Assembly: GCA_002310235.1 (NCBI GenBank)
Contig: DBYO01000002.1
Span: forward strand, 1 to 38,947
DNA length: 38,947 bases
Direction: 5' to 3'
DNA from: Bacteroidales bacterium UBA1184
Lineage (GTDB): Bacteria > Bacteroidota > Bacteroidia > Bacteroidales > ML635J-15
The position numbers were made by a program, and so were the translations under genes. Positions within the stretch are counted from its first letter, which is position 1. Each line of letters starts with the position of its first letter. A model generated the notes under the pieces. It searched no databases and was not told the origin of the DNA. It worked only from the letters and a program-made list of their open reading frames with translations. Below are positions 22,583 through 30,742 of this stretch, piece by piece.

Positions 22583-25279
22583 TTATTTTGTTATTTTATA
22601 ATTGCATAGTCGTCCGCGGCTCAAACCTGTAAGCAGGTTGTATGTGCCGTCGTTGCCGCTGGCTTCGTATATGCTGAACGGAGTTGTTCCGTTGAGCGGG
22701 AAGCCGTTGTGCATAGTTCCATTTTGGTTTAAGAGGAATATTTTTCCGTTGCCGGCGATAACTCCGATTTTTGTTTCTTTGCCAAACTTATAAATATATG
22801 GTTTTGATGCCAAGGCACCGAAATCGTGGTCAAACAAAAGTTTGTTGGAAGAGTCGTACACAAAAATCTTTGTTGAGTCGGTAAAAATGTATTCTGGCTT
22901 GCCGTCGGAGTCGATGTCGGCGAGTGCGAAGTTGTGCTTTGGTGAGAACTTCTTGATGCTTATCGAATCTTGTTTGTTGCTCTTGAAGAAGCGGTGTATT
23001 GTTCCGTTTTCATCGGTTGCAACAAATTTTGCCGACGAAGAAATGTCGCAGTAAATGTTGTTGTCTGAGAATCGGAAGTTCGTCTGGAATTGCATCTTCG
23101 GCGAGCCGTTTCGTGCCACGAAATAGGCTTTGTAGCTGTCGTGGAACACTATGAAGTCTTCGGTTGATATTACATAGTGTGAAATTTCGGAGTTGACAGG
23201 ATTTTCGGTTCCGCTAAAAGCCCAACCTTTAATCAAGTTCCCTGAAATGTCGTACAGATATACGTGCTTGTCTTCGCAAGCTACAGCTATTCTGTAGTTG
23301 CGATTATTCTCGTAGTCGAATACGGCTATTGGCGACGAAGCTTCGGCTCTTAGCTGCAACGGGAACTTTGGCATGAAGTTGCCAAGTCGATCAACTATGT
23401 AAATCTTGTTCTTGGTTGAGAATATGTATTGCAGTTTGTCGTTCTTGTACGAATCTACCTGCAAAATGTTTCCGATAATCCTGTCGTCGATTTGTATGTG
23501 CCAGGTTTCGCGTCCCGAAGAGTTAAGTAGGTAGAGAACATTGTCCTTGTCCTGTACTATTATTTCTTTCTCTCCAGTGTCGTGGTTGGTTACTATGAAT
23601 GGTTTTGTCGCAAGGTCGGTGCCTATGTTGGTCTCCCACGATGTCTGTTTTTGAGTCGTCATGGCAGGCTGGTCCGATTCCACTAGCGAGATGTTGCAGT
23701 ACATCATTTCGTCAACTTCCTTCATCTGTATTCCGATAGCACCCATGCTGCTTATGCTGTACTTCTGATTTTCGATGTCGGTAGCGTATTGGCGTGAGAA
23801 TATTCGTTTAAGCATTTCTGGACCTTGAGCAAAAGAGAAGTAGGCAAACATTGCCGAACTGGTGGCGAAGTTGTTGCGGAAATCCTTGTGCGCCAAGTTG
23901 GCCTTCATGGTGTTGTTTAGTGTGATTTCCTTAGCCATTAGCCTTAGGTCGTCGATGGAGTTGGCGAATATCATGAAATTGTTCATGCAGCAAACATAAT
24001 TTCCTCTGCAGTTTGCAAACAACTCACCGAACAATGCGGCGGGAATATCGTCATATGGCATTTTGAATACTGTAGCGTTGAATTCGTTGCCGAGACTTGT
24101 GACGTTGTCGTCGGAAACCATCTTCCGAAGTTCCATTTCGGCAGCCGACTGCGACTGAAGTCCGCATATTACGGCAACTCCTTTTTCCTCGTCGTCGCTG
24201 CTTTCGGTAGCCACATAGGCGAATTCATGCTTTATTAACGAATAGAATCTTGCTTTCGCATCGAAACCAAATGCATCGTTCATTGCCGATACAACTTTAT
24301 CCCTGTCTTTGAGTCTGCCAGTTGTAGAGAGGTAGCTATTGAGAGCTTCGTCGTATTCCTGAGGATTGGCGAACGACATGAGGATGTATGCTGCCGATTT
24401 TTCGGGAATAACAGCCAAGGATGAGAATTCGATTGCTGGTTGAGTTCTGATGATGGAAGTGAATCCTGTTGAATCGGATTTTGGAAAGTCGAAACCATTG
24501 AGAGTGAAAGGTTTGCCTGTTATAAGATCGAAGCTAGCCCAACTGTCGATTTCGTTCATGGTCTTTACAAGATCGTTGTCCTCGAAAAGTTCGCTGGCAA
24601 AAATATTTACAAATTCTTTGGTAGAAATCATTACGTTGGCCAGTTCCTTTTTGCCCGAAGTCGCGAACGCTTTAGCGAAAAGTTGATCATCTGATTGGCG
24701 TCTGCTGGCGCCTGTAAGGCAAAGTATGGCATCTTCCATGTAGCGCTGTGACGATGAGGTTAGCATAAGTCCGTTGATAAAACTTATGTACAATGTTTTT
24801 TCCGATGGCTGAAGCTTGTACTTTACAATTTCGCAGTCGTTGTATATTCTCGATTCTGCTGATTCTAAATGCTTTAGAGAGTCGGTTATGGCTGATTCAG
24901 AATTTTTGTCAGCCATGTCGGTAGTGCAGACATATATCTGGCAAAGTCCGCTGTTACCGTCCTTGCGTACAGCTATAGCTGCATTTTCGTGGAGATGATT
25001 TCCAAACAGTCCTGTTTTTTTGAGACTGTCGATTACACAGCATATAGGTGCAGCAATTTCGGATTTCGGAGAATAGAACATGTCGGCTAAAGCATTGCCT
25101 TGGGCAATAATAGCCGAAACGGAGTCGATGTTTTCTGTCCGTACGACAAGCGACGAGTTTTCTGGAATAGCGTTGAAAACGTCGGCGGTCGTGTTGGTAT
25201 TTTTGTCGCAGGATGGCAGCAATCCAACTATTAATATTGCCAGGGTGACTACAATTCCTGCGTATATGTTGTTTCTCAT
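22583..25279 (-). CDS. DUF3352-like lipoprotein with C-terminal beta-propeller
   Basis: An 898-aa lipoprotein (signal LAILIVGLLPSC, Cys24). The N-terminal half opens with FNAIPENSSLVVRTENIDSV, the kind of start seen in DUF3352-type proteins, and contains repeated alpha/beta units of that type up to about residue 560. From about 565 there are repeated four-strand blades with PQQ/VCBS-like signatures (VLYLLNSSGRETWHI; KIYIVDRLGNFMPKFPLQL; KHVYLYDISGNLIKGWAF; DIDSDGKPEYIF; KIFLLNQNGTMHNGFPL), which indicate a six- to eight-bladed beta-propeller. The DIDSDGKPE segment resembles a calcium-binding loop. The likely location is the outer-membrane or periplasmic face. First gene of the five-gene minus-strand operon. 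Function is unknown; the propeller suggests protein or glycan binding. Confidence 0.78.
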   Translation of the reverse strand: MRNNIYAGIVVTLAILIVGLLPSCDKNTNTTADVFNAIPENSSLVVRTENIDSVSAIIAQGNALADMFYSPKSEIAAPICCVIDSLKKTGLFGNHLHENAAIAVRKDGNSGLCQIYVCTTDMADKNSESAITDSLKHLESAESRIYNDCEIVKYKLQPSEKTLYISFINGLMLTSSSQRYMEDAILCLTGASRRQSDDQLFAKAFATSGKKELANVMISTKEFVNIFASELFEDNDLVKTMNEIDSWASFDLITGKPFTLNGFDFPKSDSTGFTSIIRTQPAIEFSSLAVIPEKSAAYILMSFANPQEYDEALNSYLSTTGRLKDRDKVVSAMNDAFGFDAKARFYSLIKHEFAYVATESSDDEEKGVAVICGLQSQSAAEMELRKMVSDDNVTSLGNEFNATVFKMPYDDIPAALFGELFANCRGNYVCCMNNFMIFANSIDDLRLMAKEITLNNTMKANLAHKDFRNNFATSSAMFAYFSFAQGPEMLKRIFSRQYATDIENQKYSISSMGAIGIQMKEVDEMMYCNISLVESDQPAMTTQKQTSWETNIGTDLATKPFIVTNHDTGEKEIIVQDKDNVLYLLNSSGRETWHIQIDDRIIGNILQVDSYKNDKLQYIFSTKNKIYIVDRLGNFMPKFPLQLRAEASSPIAVFDYENNRNYRIAVACEDKHVYLYDISGNLIKGWAFSGTENPVNSEISHYVISTEDFIVFHDSYKAYFVARNGSPKMQFQTNFRFSDNNIYCDISSSAKFVATDENGTIHRFFKSNKQDSISIKKFSPKHNFALADIDSDGKPEYIFTDSTKIFVYDSSNKLLFDHDFGALASKPYIYKFGKETKIGVIAGNGKIFLLNQNGTMHNGFPLNGTTPFSIYEASGNDGTYNLLTGLSRGRLCNYKITK

Positions 25280-25306
25280 CTCTGATGACTAAATTAATTC
25301 AAACTC

Positions 25307-25314
25307 CAAAGGTA
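25307..25314 (-). promoter_or_regulatory. Candidate -7 box of the five-gene envelope operon
   Basis: TACCTTTG on the minus strand matches TAnnTTTG and lies 28 bases before the ATG at 25279. There is no ideal -33 box. It is the only such box found ahead of the operon 25279-17356. Confidence 0.45.
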
Positions 25315-25450
25315 ATACTTTTTTTGTTAACGCTTGATTCTTTTGAAAAAAAACGACAAAAAAAATGAATAGCCTGCTGTTGATACTTTGTTTGTTTTTG
25401 TATATGTAGTTCGGATTATTCTTCCGAATTTCGCAAGGTTTATAAAGAAT

Positions 25451-26677
25451 ATGAAGAATTTAATATTGATAATAGCCTTGATGTTGTTGCCGTTGGCTTT
25501 TTTCTCGCAGTCCGATGGCGCTTCAATGGCGTCGATAAATGCCTCGATAGGACGTATGTGCGATTCGGTAAATGTGTGGTGGCGTTCGCCTGCAAGCATT
25601 CCTGACAGCATAAGGCAACTCAAGGCGCCAAACTATCCGGATATTGTATATGAAAAACGCATTGCCAACTTAGACGGGCTTACAACTATAAAGCTCGAGT
25701 ACAACGATGTGGTCCTGAAATACATAAAGGCATACGGTCTTAGCAATCGTCCAAAAATGCAGAGGGTTATTGCGAGGTCGGCATATTATTTTCCAATTTT
25801 CGAGGAATATTTTGCAAAATACGGACTGCCGCTCGAATTGAAGTATCTTGCTGCAGTAGAATCGTCGCTCGATCCTAATGCTATTTCGAAGTCGGGTGCT
25901 GTCGGTCTGTGGCAGTTTCTGAAGCCTACCGCCGATGTCATGGGGTTGAAGGTCACAACCTACATCGACGAACGTCGCGATGTCCGCAAGGCAACCGATG
26001 CCGCCTGCCGCTATCTGAAGTACTTGTACGAAACTTTTGGCGACTGGCAGCTCGCTCTTGTGGCATATAATGGTGGACAAGGAACTGTGAAGAATGCCAT
26101 AGAGCGTAGTGGTGGAAAGACAAATCATTGGGATTTGCTACCGTTTTTCACCGAGCAGATGAAAAACTATGTGGGCGCGTTTATCGCTATGGAATATTTG
26201 CTTCAGTATCATGCCGAGCATAATCTTTTCCCCAACAATGGCTACATTGAGTACATGAAAACCGACACTCTGCATGTTAGAGGTCCGATACACTTGAAAA
26301 ATGTCGCTCAGGTAACCGAAACCGACTATGAGACATTAAAGTCGCTGAATCCGCAGTATATACTTGCGTATATTCCGAATGATGGCGATTATCATGTTCT
26401 TACGATGCCTTTTGACAAGACAAATGTTTTTATCGCACATCAGAGCGAAGTTGTTAATGTTCCAGTGCAAGTAACCGATTCGATAATAGCAACCGAGGAA
26501 CTTCCTGCAACGATAAAGCGCGACAAGGAAATTATCCACAAGGTGGTTGCTGGTGACAATCTGTTCCGAATATCGATGAAGTACAGTTGCTCAATTAATG
26601 AGATTAAAAAGTGGAACAACATGGCTGAAGATCATGTGATTCACGTCGGTGACGAAATAAAAATCTATTTGGAATAG
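25451..26677 (+). CDS. mltD: MltD-type membrane-bound lytic transglycosylase
   Basis: Periplasmic murein lytic transglycosylase, 408 aa, which cleaves the MurNAc-GlcNAc bond to give 1,6-anhydroMurNAc ends. Signal peptide LILIIALMLLPLAFFSQ. SLT (GH23) domain about 100-250 with catalytic Glu137 in AAVESSLDPNAISKSGAVGLWQF and later YNGGQGTV. One LysM peptidoglycan-binding domain at the C-terminus (about 360-408: HKVVAGDNLFRISMKYSCSINEIKKWNN). The MltD family often has more LysM modules, so this is a compact form. No lipobox is visible. Start: ATG 25451 puts the signal peptide at the N-terminus, unlike the longer frame from 25388. Only 2 bases separate its stop codon from the beta-mannosidase start, so the two are translationally linked. 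Confidence 0.92.
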   Translation: MKNLILIIALMLLPLAFFSQSDGASMASINASIGRMCDSVNVWWRSPASIPDSIRQLKAPNYPDIVYEKRIANLDGLTTIKLEYNDVVLKYIKAYGLSNRPKMQRVIARSAYYFPIFEEYFAKYGLPLELKYLAAVESSLDPNAISKSGAVGLWQFLKPTADVMGLKVTTYIDERRDVRKATDAACRYLKYLYETFGDWQLALVAYNGGQGTVKNAIERSGGKTNHWDLLPFFTEQMKNYVGAFIAMEYLLQYHAEHNLFPNNGYIEYMKTDTLHVRGPIHLKNVAQVTETDYETLKSLNPQYILAYIPNDGDYHVLTMPFDKTNVFIAHQSEVVNVPVQVTDSIIATEELPATIKRDKEIIHKVVAGDNLFRISMKYSCSINEIKKWNNMAEDHVIHVGDEIKIYLE

Positions 26678-26679
26678 GA

Positions 26680-29256
26680 ATGAGAAAAATTTTTGTTGTA
26701 ATTCTTTTGTTACTTGCGGTTGTAATTTCATCTGCACAAACCGACACCCTTTCATCAAACTGGACTTTCCGACAGGTAAGAACAAACATCTGGCACAAGG
26801 CAACAGTCCCAGGAGTTGTGCATACCGACCTAATTGACAACAACATAATAGAAGATCCGTTTTTCCGTCTCAACGAGCGCGGGGTGCAGTGGGTTGACAA
26901 AGAAGACTGGGAATACAAGACCACTTTCGACCTCAGCAGCGAAATGTTTGCAAGGCAGAACATTGAACTGACCTTCTACGGACTCGATACCTACGCCGAT
27001 GTCTATCTAAACGACAGCCTAATCCTGAAAGCCGACAATATGTTTCGCACCTGGACGGTGAATGTCAAGGGAGTTGCCAAGGCAAAAGGCAACGAACTGC
27101 GCGTTTATCTGCATTCGCCAATAAAGGTCGATATTCCCAAGTTCGATGCTTTGGATTTCCGCTATGTGTCCGACAACGACCAGTCGGCAAACGGTGGCAT
27201 TTTCGACAAGCAGGTCGGTGTTTTCGCACGTAAGGCTGGCTACCACTACGGTTGGGACTGGGGACCAAGGCTTGTAACAAGCGGAATCTGGAGACCCGTT
27301 GTTCTGTCGGCTTGGAACGACCTGAAAATAAACAATATAAGGTACATTCGGGAAAACATAACCGACAAAAATGCTTCGCTGAAAGTTGTTGCCGAAGTTG
27401 AAGCAACAAAGTCTGGTACAGCCACAATGACCGTCACAACCGACGAGCTTAAGCAGAAATGGACGGCAAAAGTCCAGTTGAAACAAGGCAAAAACACAGT
27501 CGAAATTCCCGTTAGCATCCGCAATCCGAAACTTTGGTGGTGCAACGGACTTGGCGAACCTAATCTGTATCACTTCACGACAAGCATTTCGCTCGGTTCA
27601 ACCACTGTAAGCGACAGCGAAAACATTGGTTTGCGCGACATTAAAATTCTGCGCGAAAAGGATGAGTTCGGAACTTCATATACCGTGCAAATCAATGGTG
27701 TAAAGGCTTTTATGAAAGGCGCAAACTACATTCCGCAGCATAGTTTTCTTACCGAAGTTACCGATTCGATGTACGAGCGCACAATACTCGACGCAGTGAA
27801 TGCCAATATGAATATGCTTCGCGTGTGGGGTGGCGGAATTTACGAGAACGACATCTTCTACGACCTGTGCGACAAGTACGGAATTCTTGTATGGCAGGAC
27901 TTTATGTTTGCGTGCAGTTTTTATCCAACAGAGGGCGAAATGCTTGAAAGCGTAAGGCAGGAGGCTATCGACAATGTAATTCGTCTTCGCAATCATCCGT
28001 GCATTGCTTTGTGGTGTGGCAACAACGAATGTCAGGCTGCGTGGTACGGTTGGGGATACAAGAGCAGGTACGATGCGATGGGCAGAGGAATTTCGGAATT
28101 GATAATGAAACAATATACCGACTGCTATCTTGTAACGCTTCCAGAGGTGGTCGAAAAGTACGACAACAGGTTTTATGTGCCCTCGTCGCCATTCAACGGC
28201 AATCCGTACAGCAAGCCCGAAACTGGCGATACACTTTGGAATCCCAACGGCGACGGACACTATTGGGGTGTTTGGCAGACCGAAGGCAAAACCACTATGT
28301 TCAACGATGTAAGATGTCGATTCTTCTCCGAGTACGGATTTCAGTCTTTCCCCGACATGCAGAGCGTAATGCAGTTTGCGCCGAACATTGAAGACCACGA
28401 CATACATTCGGAGGTTATGATGTCGCACCAGCGCGGAGGAAGCAACGCCAACAACCGCATACTTTGGTATCTGGAAAGCGAGTATCGCAAGCCCGCTGAC
28501 TTTGAAGAAACATTATACCTTAGCCAACTGCTTCAAGGCGATGCTATACGCACTGCCATCGAAGCGCACCGTCGCGATATGCCCTACTGCATGGGAACAC
28601 TCTTCTGGCAGCACAACGACTGCTGGCCAGTGGCTTCATGGTCGAGCAGGGACTTCTACGGACGATGGAAAGCACAGCACTATTTTGCAAAAAAAGCATA
28701 TCGCAACATAATAGTGTCGCCAATCGAAAAGGACGGAAAATTAAATATTTACATCGTCTCTGACAGCCTCAGTGACTGCAACGGAAAACTTTCGGTAAGC
28801 GTACTAGACTTCAATGGCGACACCATATTCAAAGAAACTAAAAACATAACAGCCAAGGCAAATACTTCGCAGATATATTTCAGCAAACCTACAAAAGAAA
28901 TTATTGGTCGCAAAAAGAGAAGTGAAATATTTATCAGGACGGAATTTGTTCCCCAACGCGATGGTTACATAGCCGAAAGCAACTATTTCCTCGGCACAAT
29001 GAAGGAAATGAATTTTCCGCAATCCGAAGTTGAATGGAAATCCGAAAAGACCGATGGTGGCTACTATGTAACCCTCAGCAGCAAAACTTTCGTCCGTGGC
29101 GCATATCTAAGCATAAACGGCGTTGACAATGCATTCTCCGACAACTATTTCGACATTCTATCTAACCAGCCAGTGAAAATCTTTGTAAGGACTAGCATTT
29201 CCCAATCTGAGTTAGACAAGCAACTTCAGGTGCGTGCTTTCAATGTGCACAAATAA
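26680..29256 (+). CDS. Secreted GH2 beta-mannosidase
   Basis: An 858-aa glycoside hydrolase of family 2, most like beta-mannosidases, releasing terminal beta-mannose from mannan or N-glycan oligosaccharides. Signal peptide IFVVILLLLAVVISSAQ, then the GH2 N-terminal jelly-roll (NWTFRQV, ATVPGVVHTDLI, DTYADVYLND), an Ig-like domain from about 215 to 320, and a TIM barrel from about 330. The acid/base Glu450 sits in LWCGNNECQ and the nucleophile Glu551 in FFSEYGFQSFPD, both intact. GYHYGWDWGPRLVTSGIWRPV and LRVWGGGIYENDIFYDLCDKYGILVWQDFMFACSFYP fit the beta-mannosidase subgroup rather than beta-galactosidase. No SusC/SusD pair or other CAZyme is adjacent, so it is not in a typical polysaccharide-utilisation locus. 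The pairing with a lytic transglycosylase is odd. Confidence 0.92.
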   Translation: MRKIFVVILLLLAVVISSAQTDTLSSNWTFRQVRTNIWHKATVPGVVHTDLIDNNIIEDPFFRLNERGVQWVDKEDWEYKTTFDLSSEMFARQNIELTFYGLDTYADVYLNDSLILKADNMFRTWTVNVKGVAKAKGNELRVYLHSPIKVDIPKFDALDFRYVSDNDQSANGGIFDKQVGVFARKAGYHYGWDWGPRLVTSGIWRPVVLSAWNDLKINNIRYIRENITDKNASLKVVAEVEATKSGTATMTVTTDELKQKWTAKVQLKQGKNTVEIPVSIRNPKLWWCNGLGEPNLYHFTTSISLGSTTVSDSENIGLRDIKILREKDEFGTSYTVQINGVKAFMKGANYIPQHSFLTEVTDSMYERTILDAVNANMNMLRVWGGGIYENDIFYDLCDKYGILVWQDFMFACSFYPTEGEMLESVRQEAIDNVIRLRNHPCIALWCGNNECQAAWYGWGYKSRYDAMGRGISELIMKQYTDCYLVTLPEVVEKYDNRFYVPSSPFNGNPYSKPETGDTLWNPNGDGHYWGVWQTEGKTTMFNDVRCRFFSEYGFQSFPDMQSVMQFAPNIEDHDIHSEVMMSHQRGGSNANNRILWYLESEYRKPADFEETLYLSQLLQGDAIRTAIEAHRRDMPYCMGTLFWQHNDCWPVASWSSRDFYGRWKAQHYFAKKAYRNIIVSPIEKDGKLNIYIVSDSLSDCNGKLSVSVLDFNGDTIFKETKNITAKANTSQIYFSKPTKEIIGRKKRSEIFIRTEFVPQRDGYIAESNYFLGTMKEMNFPQSEVEWKSEKTDGGYYVTLSSKTFVRGAYLSINGVDNAFSDNYFDILSNQPVKIFVRTSISQSELDKQLQVRAFNVHK

Positions 29257-29325
29257 GGAAAACTCTTCCTATAATTGAAAAGCGAATAAGAATAAAGGAA
29301 GATTATCAAGTAAAGATTTAATTGG

Positions 29326-29412
29326 TTGCGGCTCAAATATGCAACTTTTTTCGCAATTTGCGGCTCACGACAAAAGAAAAATAAACTTATTCTGATAAAT
29401 TTTGAGCCGCAA
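29326..29412. repeat. GCGGCTCAAA inverted and direct repeats
   Basis: TTGCGGCTCAAA (29326-29337) has an exact inverted partner TTTGAGCCGCAA (29401-29412). A partial direct copy (TTGCGGCTCA) lies at 29358-29367. The set sits between the mannosidase gene and the repeat-flanked ATPase unit and could be a terminator, an operator or an end of the ATPase element. Confidence 0.5.
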
Positions 29413-29445
29413 GAAGTGTGACCGAATTGTGAAACTCAAAAAATC

Positions 29446-29481
29446 TCACTATCTATTTTGCATAATGCAAAAAGAATAGTA
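29446..29481. repeat. Upstream copy of perfect 36-bp direct repeat
   Basis: This 36-bp sequence is identical, base for base, to 30635-30670. It contains an imperfect palindrome (CTATTTTGCAT / ATGCAAAAAGAATAG). Its last bases and the next few form the ATPase promoter. The two copies bracket exactly one gene. Confidence 0.9.
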
Positions 29482-29487
29482 TTTTTG
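29458..29487 (+). promoter_or_regulatory. Promoter of the ATPase gene, inside the 36-bp repeat
   Basis: TTG (29458-29460), 19 bases, then TATTTTTG (29480-29487): a full Bacteroidetes promoter match. The start codon ATG follows at 29503. In the downstream repeat copy the sequence diverges at the -7 box (TAAACCTTG), so only the upstream copy looks like a working promoter. Confidence 0.8.
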
Positions 29488-29502
29488 CAAAAAAATAATC
29501 TT

Positions 29503-30630
29503 ATGAAAAACCCTTTCATACTATCACCAAAGGTTGACAAAAGCTTGTTTTGTGACCGAGAGGAAGAATTGCAGGACTTGTTGCGGATTGTAACAAACGG
29601 AGCCAATGCCACACTTATTTCACCAAGAAGAATGGGAAAAACAGGGCTTATTTATCGCCTATTCGATGAAATAAAAGAACAAAAAATGAACATAGATACA
29701 TTCTATGTTGACATATATGCCACACAAACGACAGAAGAATTCATTACTGCATTCGCCGAAGCAATCATCGACACATACAAGAAAAAAATTCCGTTTCCGA
29801 AAAAATTTCTTAAAGCAATCGGTGGCATGAAACCGACACTTTCGTTTGATAAACTGACCGGAAGTCCCGAACTCTCACTAACATTCAACAGCGACAACGA
29901 AAAACTGAACACTCTGAAAAGCATATTCGACTTTCTTGAAAACCACGACAAACCAGTCATAGTTGCATTCGACGAATTCCAACAAATACGAGAATACAAA
30001 GGGATATATATGGAAGCCGTGCTTAGAACACACATACAGAAACTTAGAAATGTAAACTTTATTTTTTGCGGCAGCCGCAGACATATTATGGCAGATATGT
30101 TTATAAATGCCAGAAGTCCATTCTACTGTAGCACCATGCATGTGCATTTAGACAAAATCGCCCCCGAAAAATACACCGAATTCATCAATAGACTTTTCAC
30201 CGAAAACGGCAAAACTATAGAGCCAGATGCAATAAAATTTATAATTGACTTTACGCGATGCCACACATTCTACACGCAATCGCTTTGCAATTATGTATTC
30301 CAGCACTCAAAACGACAAATCACAACCGCAGAAACAAAATCATTGGCTGCGCAACTTCTATCGCTCAACGAAACAACATTCCTGCAATATAGAGCACTTC
30401 TAACCTCACAACAATGGAATTATCTAAGAGCAATAGCCAAAGAGGGCTCCATTTCTCAGCCAATGTCTGGCACTTTTTTATCAAAATATGCAATAGGAAC
30501 GGCCGCAAATTCGCAGCGGCTGCTATCGTCACTTACAGAAAAAGACCTTATTCTAAAAGAGCTAAGTATCAATAAAACAGAATATTTCGTATATGATGTA
30601 TTCCTTTCACGATGGCTTGAAGAGAACTAA
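29503..30630 (+). CDS. AAA/STAND-type P-loop ATPase between direct repeats
   Basis: A 375-aa protein of the archaeal-type ATPase superfamily (the COG1672/DUF234-like group common in Bacteroidales). N-terminal FILSPKVDKSLFCDREEELQDLL is the typical opening. Walker A is ISPRRMGKTGL (Lys46, Thr47), Walker B is VIVAFDE (152-158), and a sensor-like FCGSRRHIM follows. The C-terminal part (about 245-375) resembles a winged-helix region (QWNYLRAIAKEGSISQP; NSQRLLSSLTEKDLI; YFVYDVFLSRWL). The family has no clear general function; some STAND ATPases act in defence or toxin control. I chose ATG 29503 because the frame from 29458 begins inside the promoter. The gene is visibly more A-rich than the neighbouring mannosidase gene, fitting a separate origin. 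Its stop lies 4 bases before the downstream 36-bp repeat. Confidence 0.85.
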   Translation: MKNPFILSPKVDKSLFCDREEELQDLLRIVTNGANATLISPRRMGKTGLIYRLFDEIKEQKMNIDTFYVDIYATQTTEEFITAFAEAIIDTYKKKIPFPKKFLKAIGGMKPTLSFDKLTGSPELSLTFNSDNEKLNTLKSIFDFLENHDKPVIVAFDEFQQIREYKGIYMEAVLRTHIQKLRNVNFIFCGSRRHIMADMFINARSPFYCSTMHVHLDKIAPEKYTEFINRLFTENGKTIEPDAIKFIIDFTRCHTFYTQSLCNYVFQHSKRQITTAETKSLAAQLLSLNETTFLQYRALLTSQQWNYLRAIAKEGSISQPMSGTFLSKYAIGTAANSQRLLSSLTEKDLILKELSINKTEYFVYDVFLSRWLEEN

Positions 30631-30634
30631 AACT

Positions 30635-30670
30635 TCACTATCTATTTTGCATAATGCAAAAAGAATAGTA
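30635..30670. repeat. Downstream copy of perfect 36-bp direct repeat
   Basis: It is identical to 29446-29481 and begins 4 bases after the ATPase stop codon. The 1189-bp spacing equals one repeat plus the gene, the arrangement expected of a cassette inserted at, or bounded by, a fixed target sequence. Confidence 0.9.
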
Positions 30671-30695
30671 AACCTTGCAACTATTGTAAAAAACA

Positions 30696-30723
30696 AAAAA
30701 GGCAACCCGAAAGTTGCCTTTTG
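30696..30723. terminator. Bidirectional terminator between ATPase and beta-helix genes
   Basis: AAAGGCAAC (30698-30706) and GTTGCCTTT (30713-30721) form a 9-bp stem with a 6-base loop, with A and T runs on either side. It serves the convergent genes ending at 30630 (plus) and 30743 (minus). Confidence 0.8.
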
Positions 30724-30742
30724 AATATTTTGTTAGTAACGG

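Noticed and set aside
29458..29502. Longer N-terminus for the ATPase (start at 29458)
   Set aside because: This start falls inside the TTG-N19-TATTTTTG promoter and the 36-bp repeat; translation from ATG 29503 gives the usual family start MKNPFIL.
29446..30670. Insertion sequence
   Set aside because: The flanks are direct, not inverted, repeats, and the enclosed gene is a P-loop ATPase with no transposase motif.
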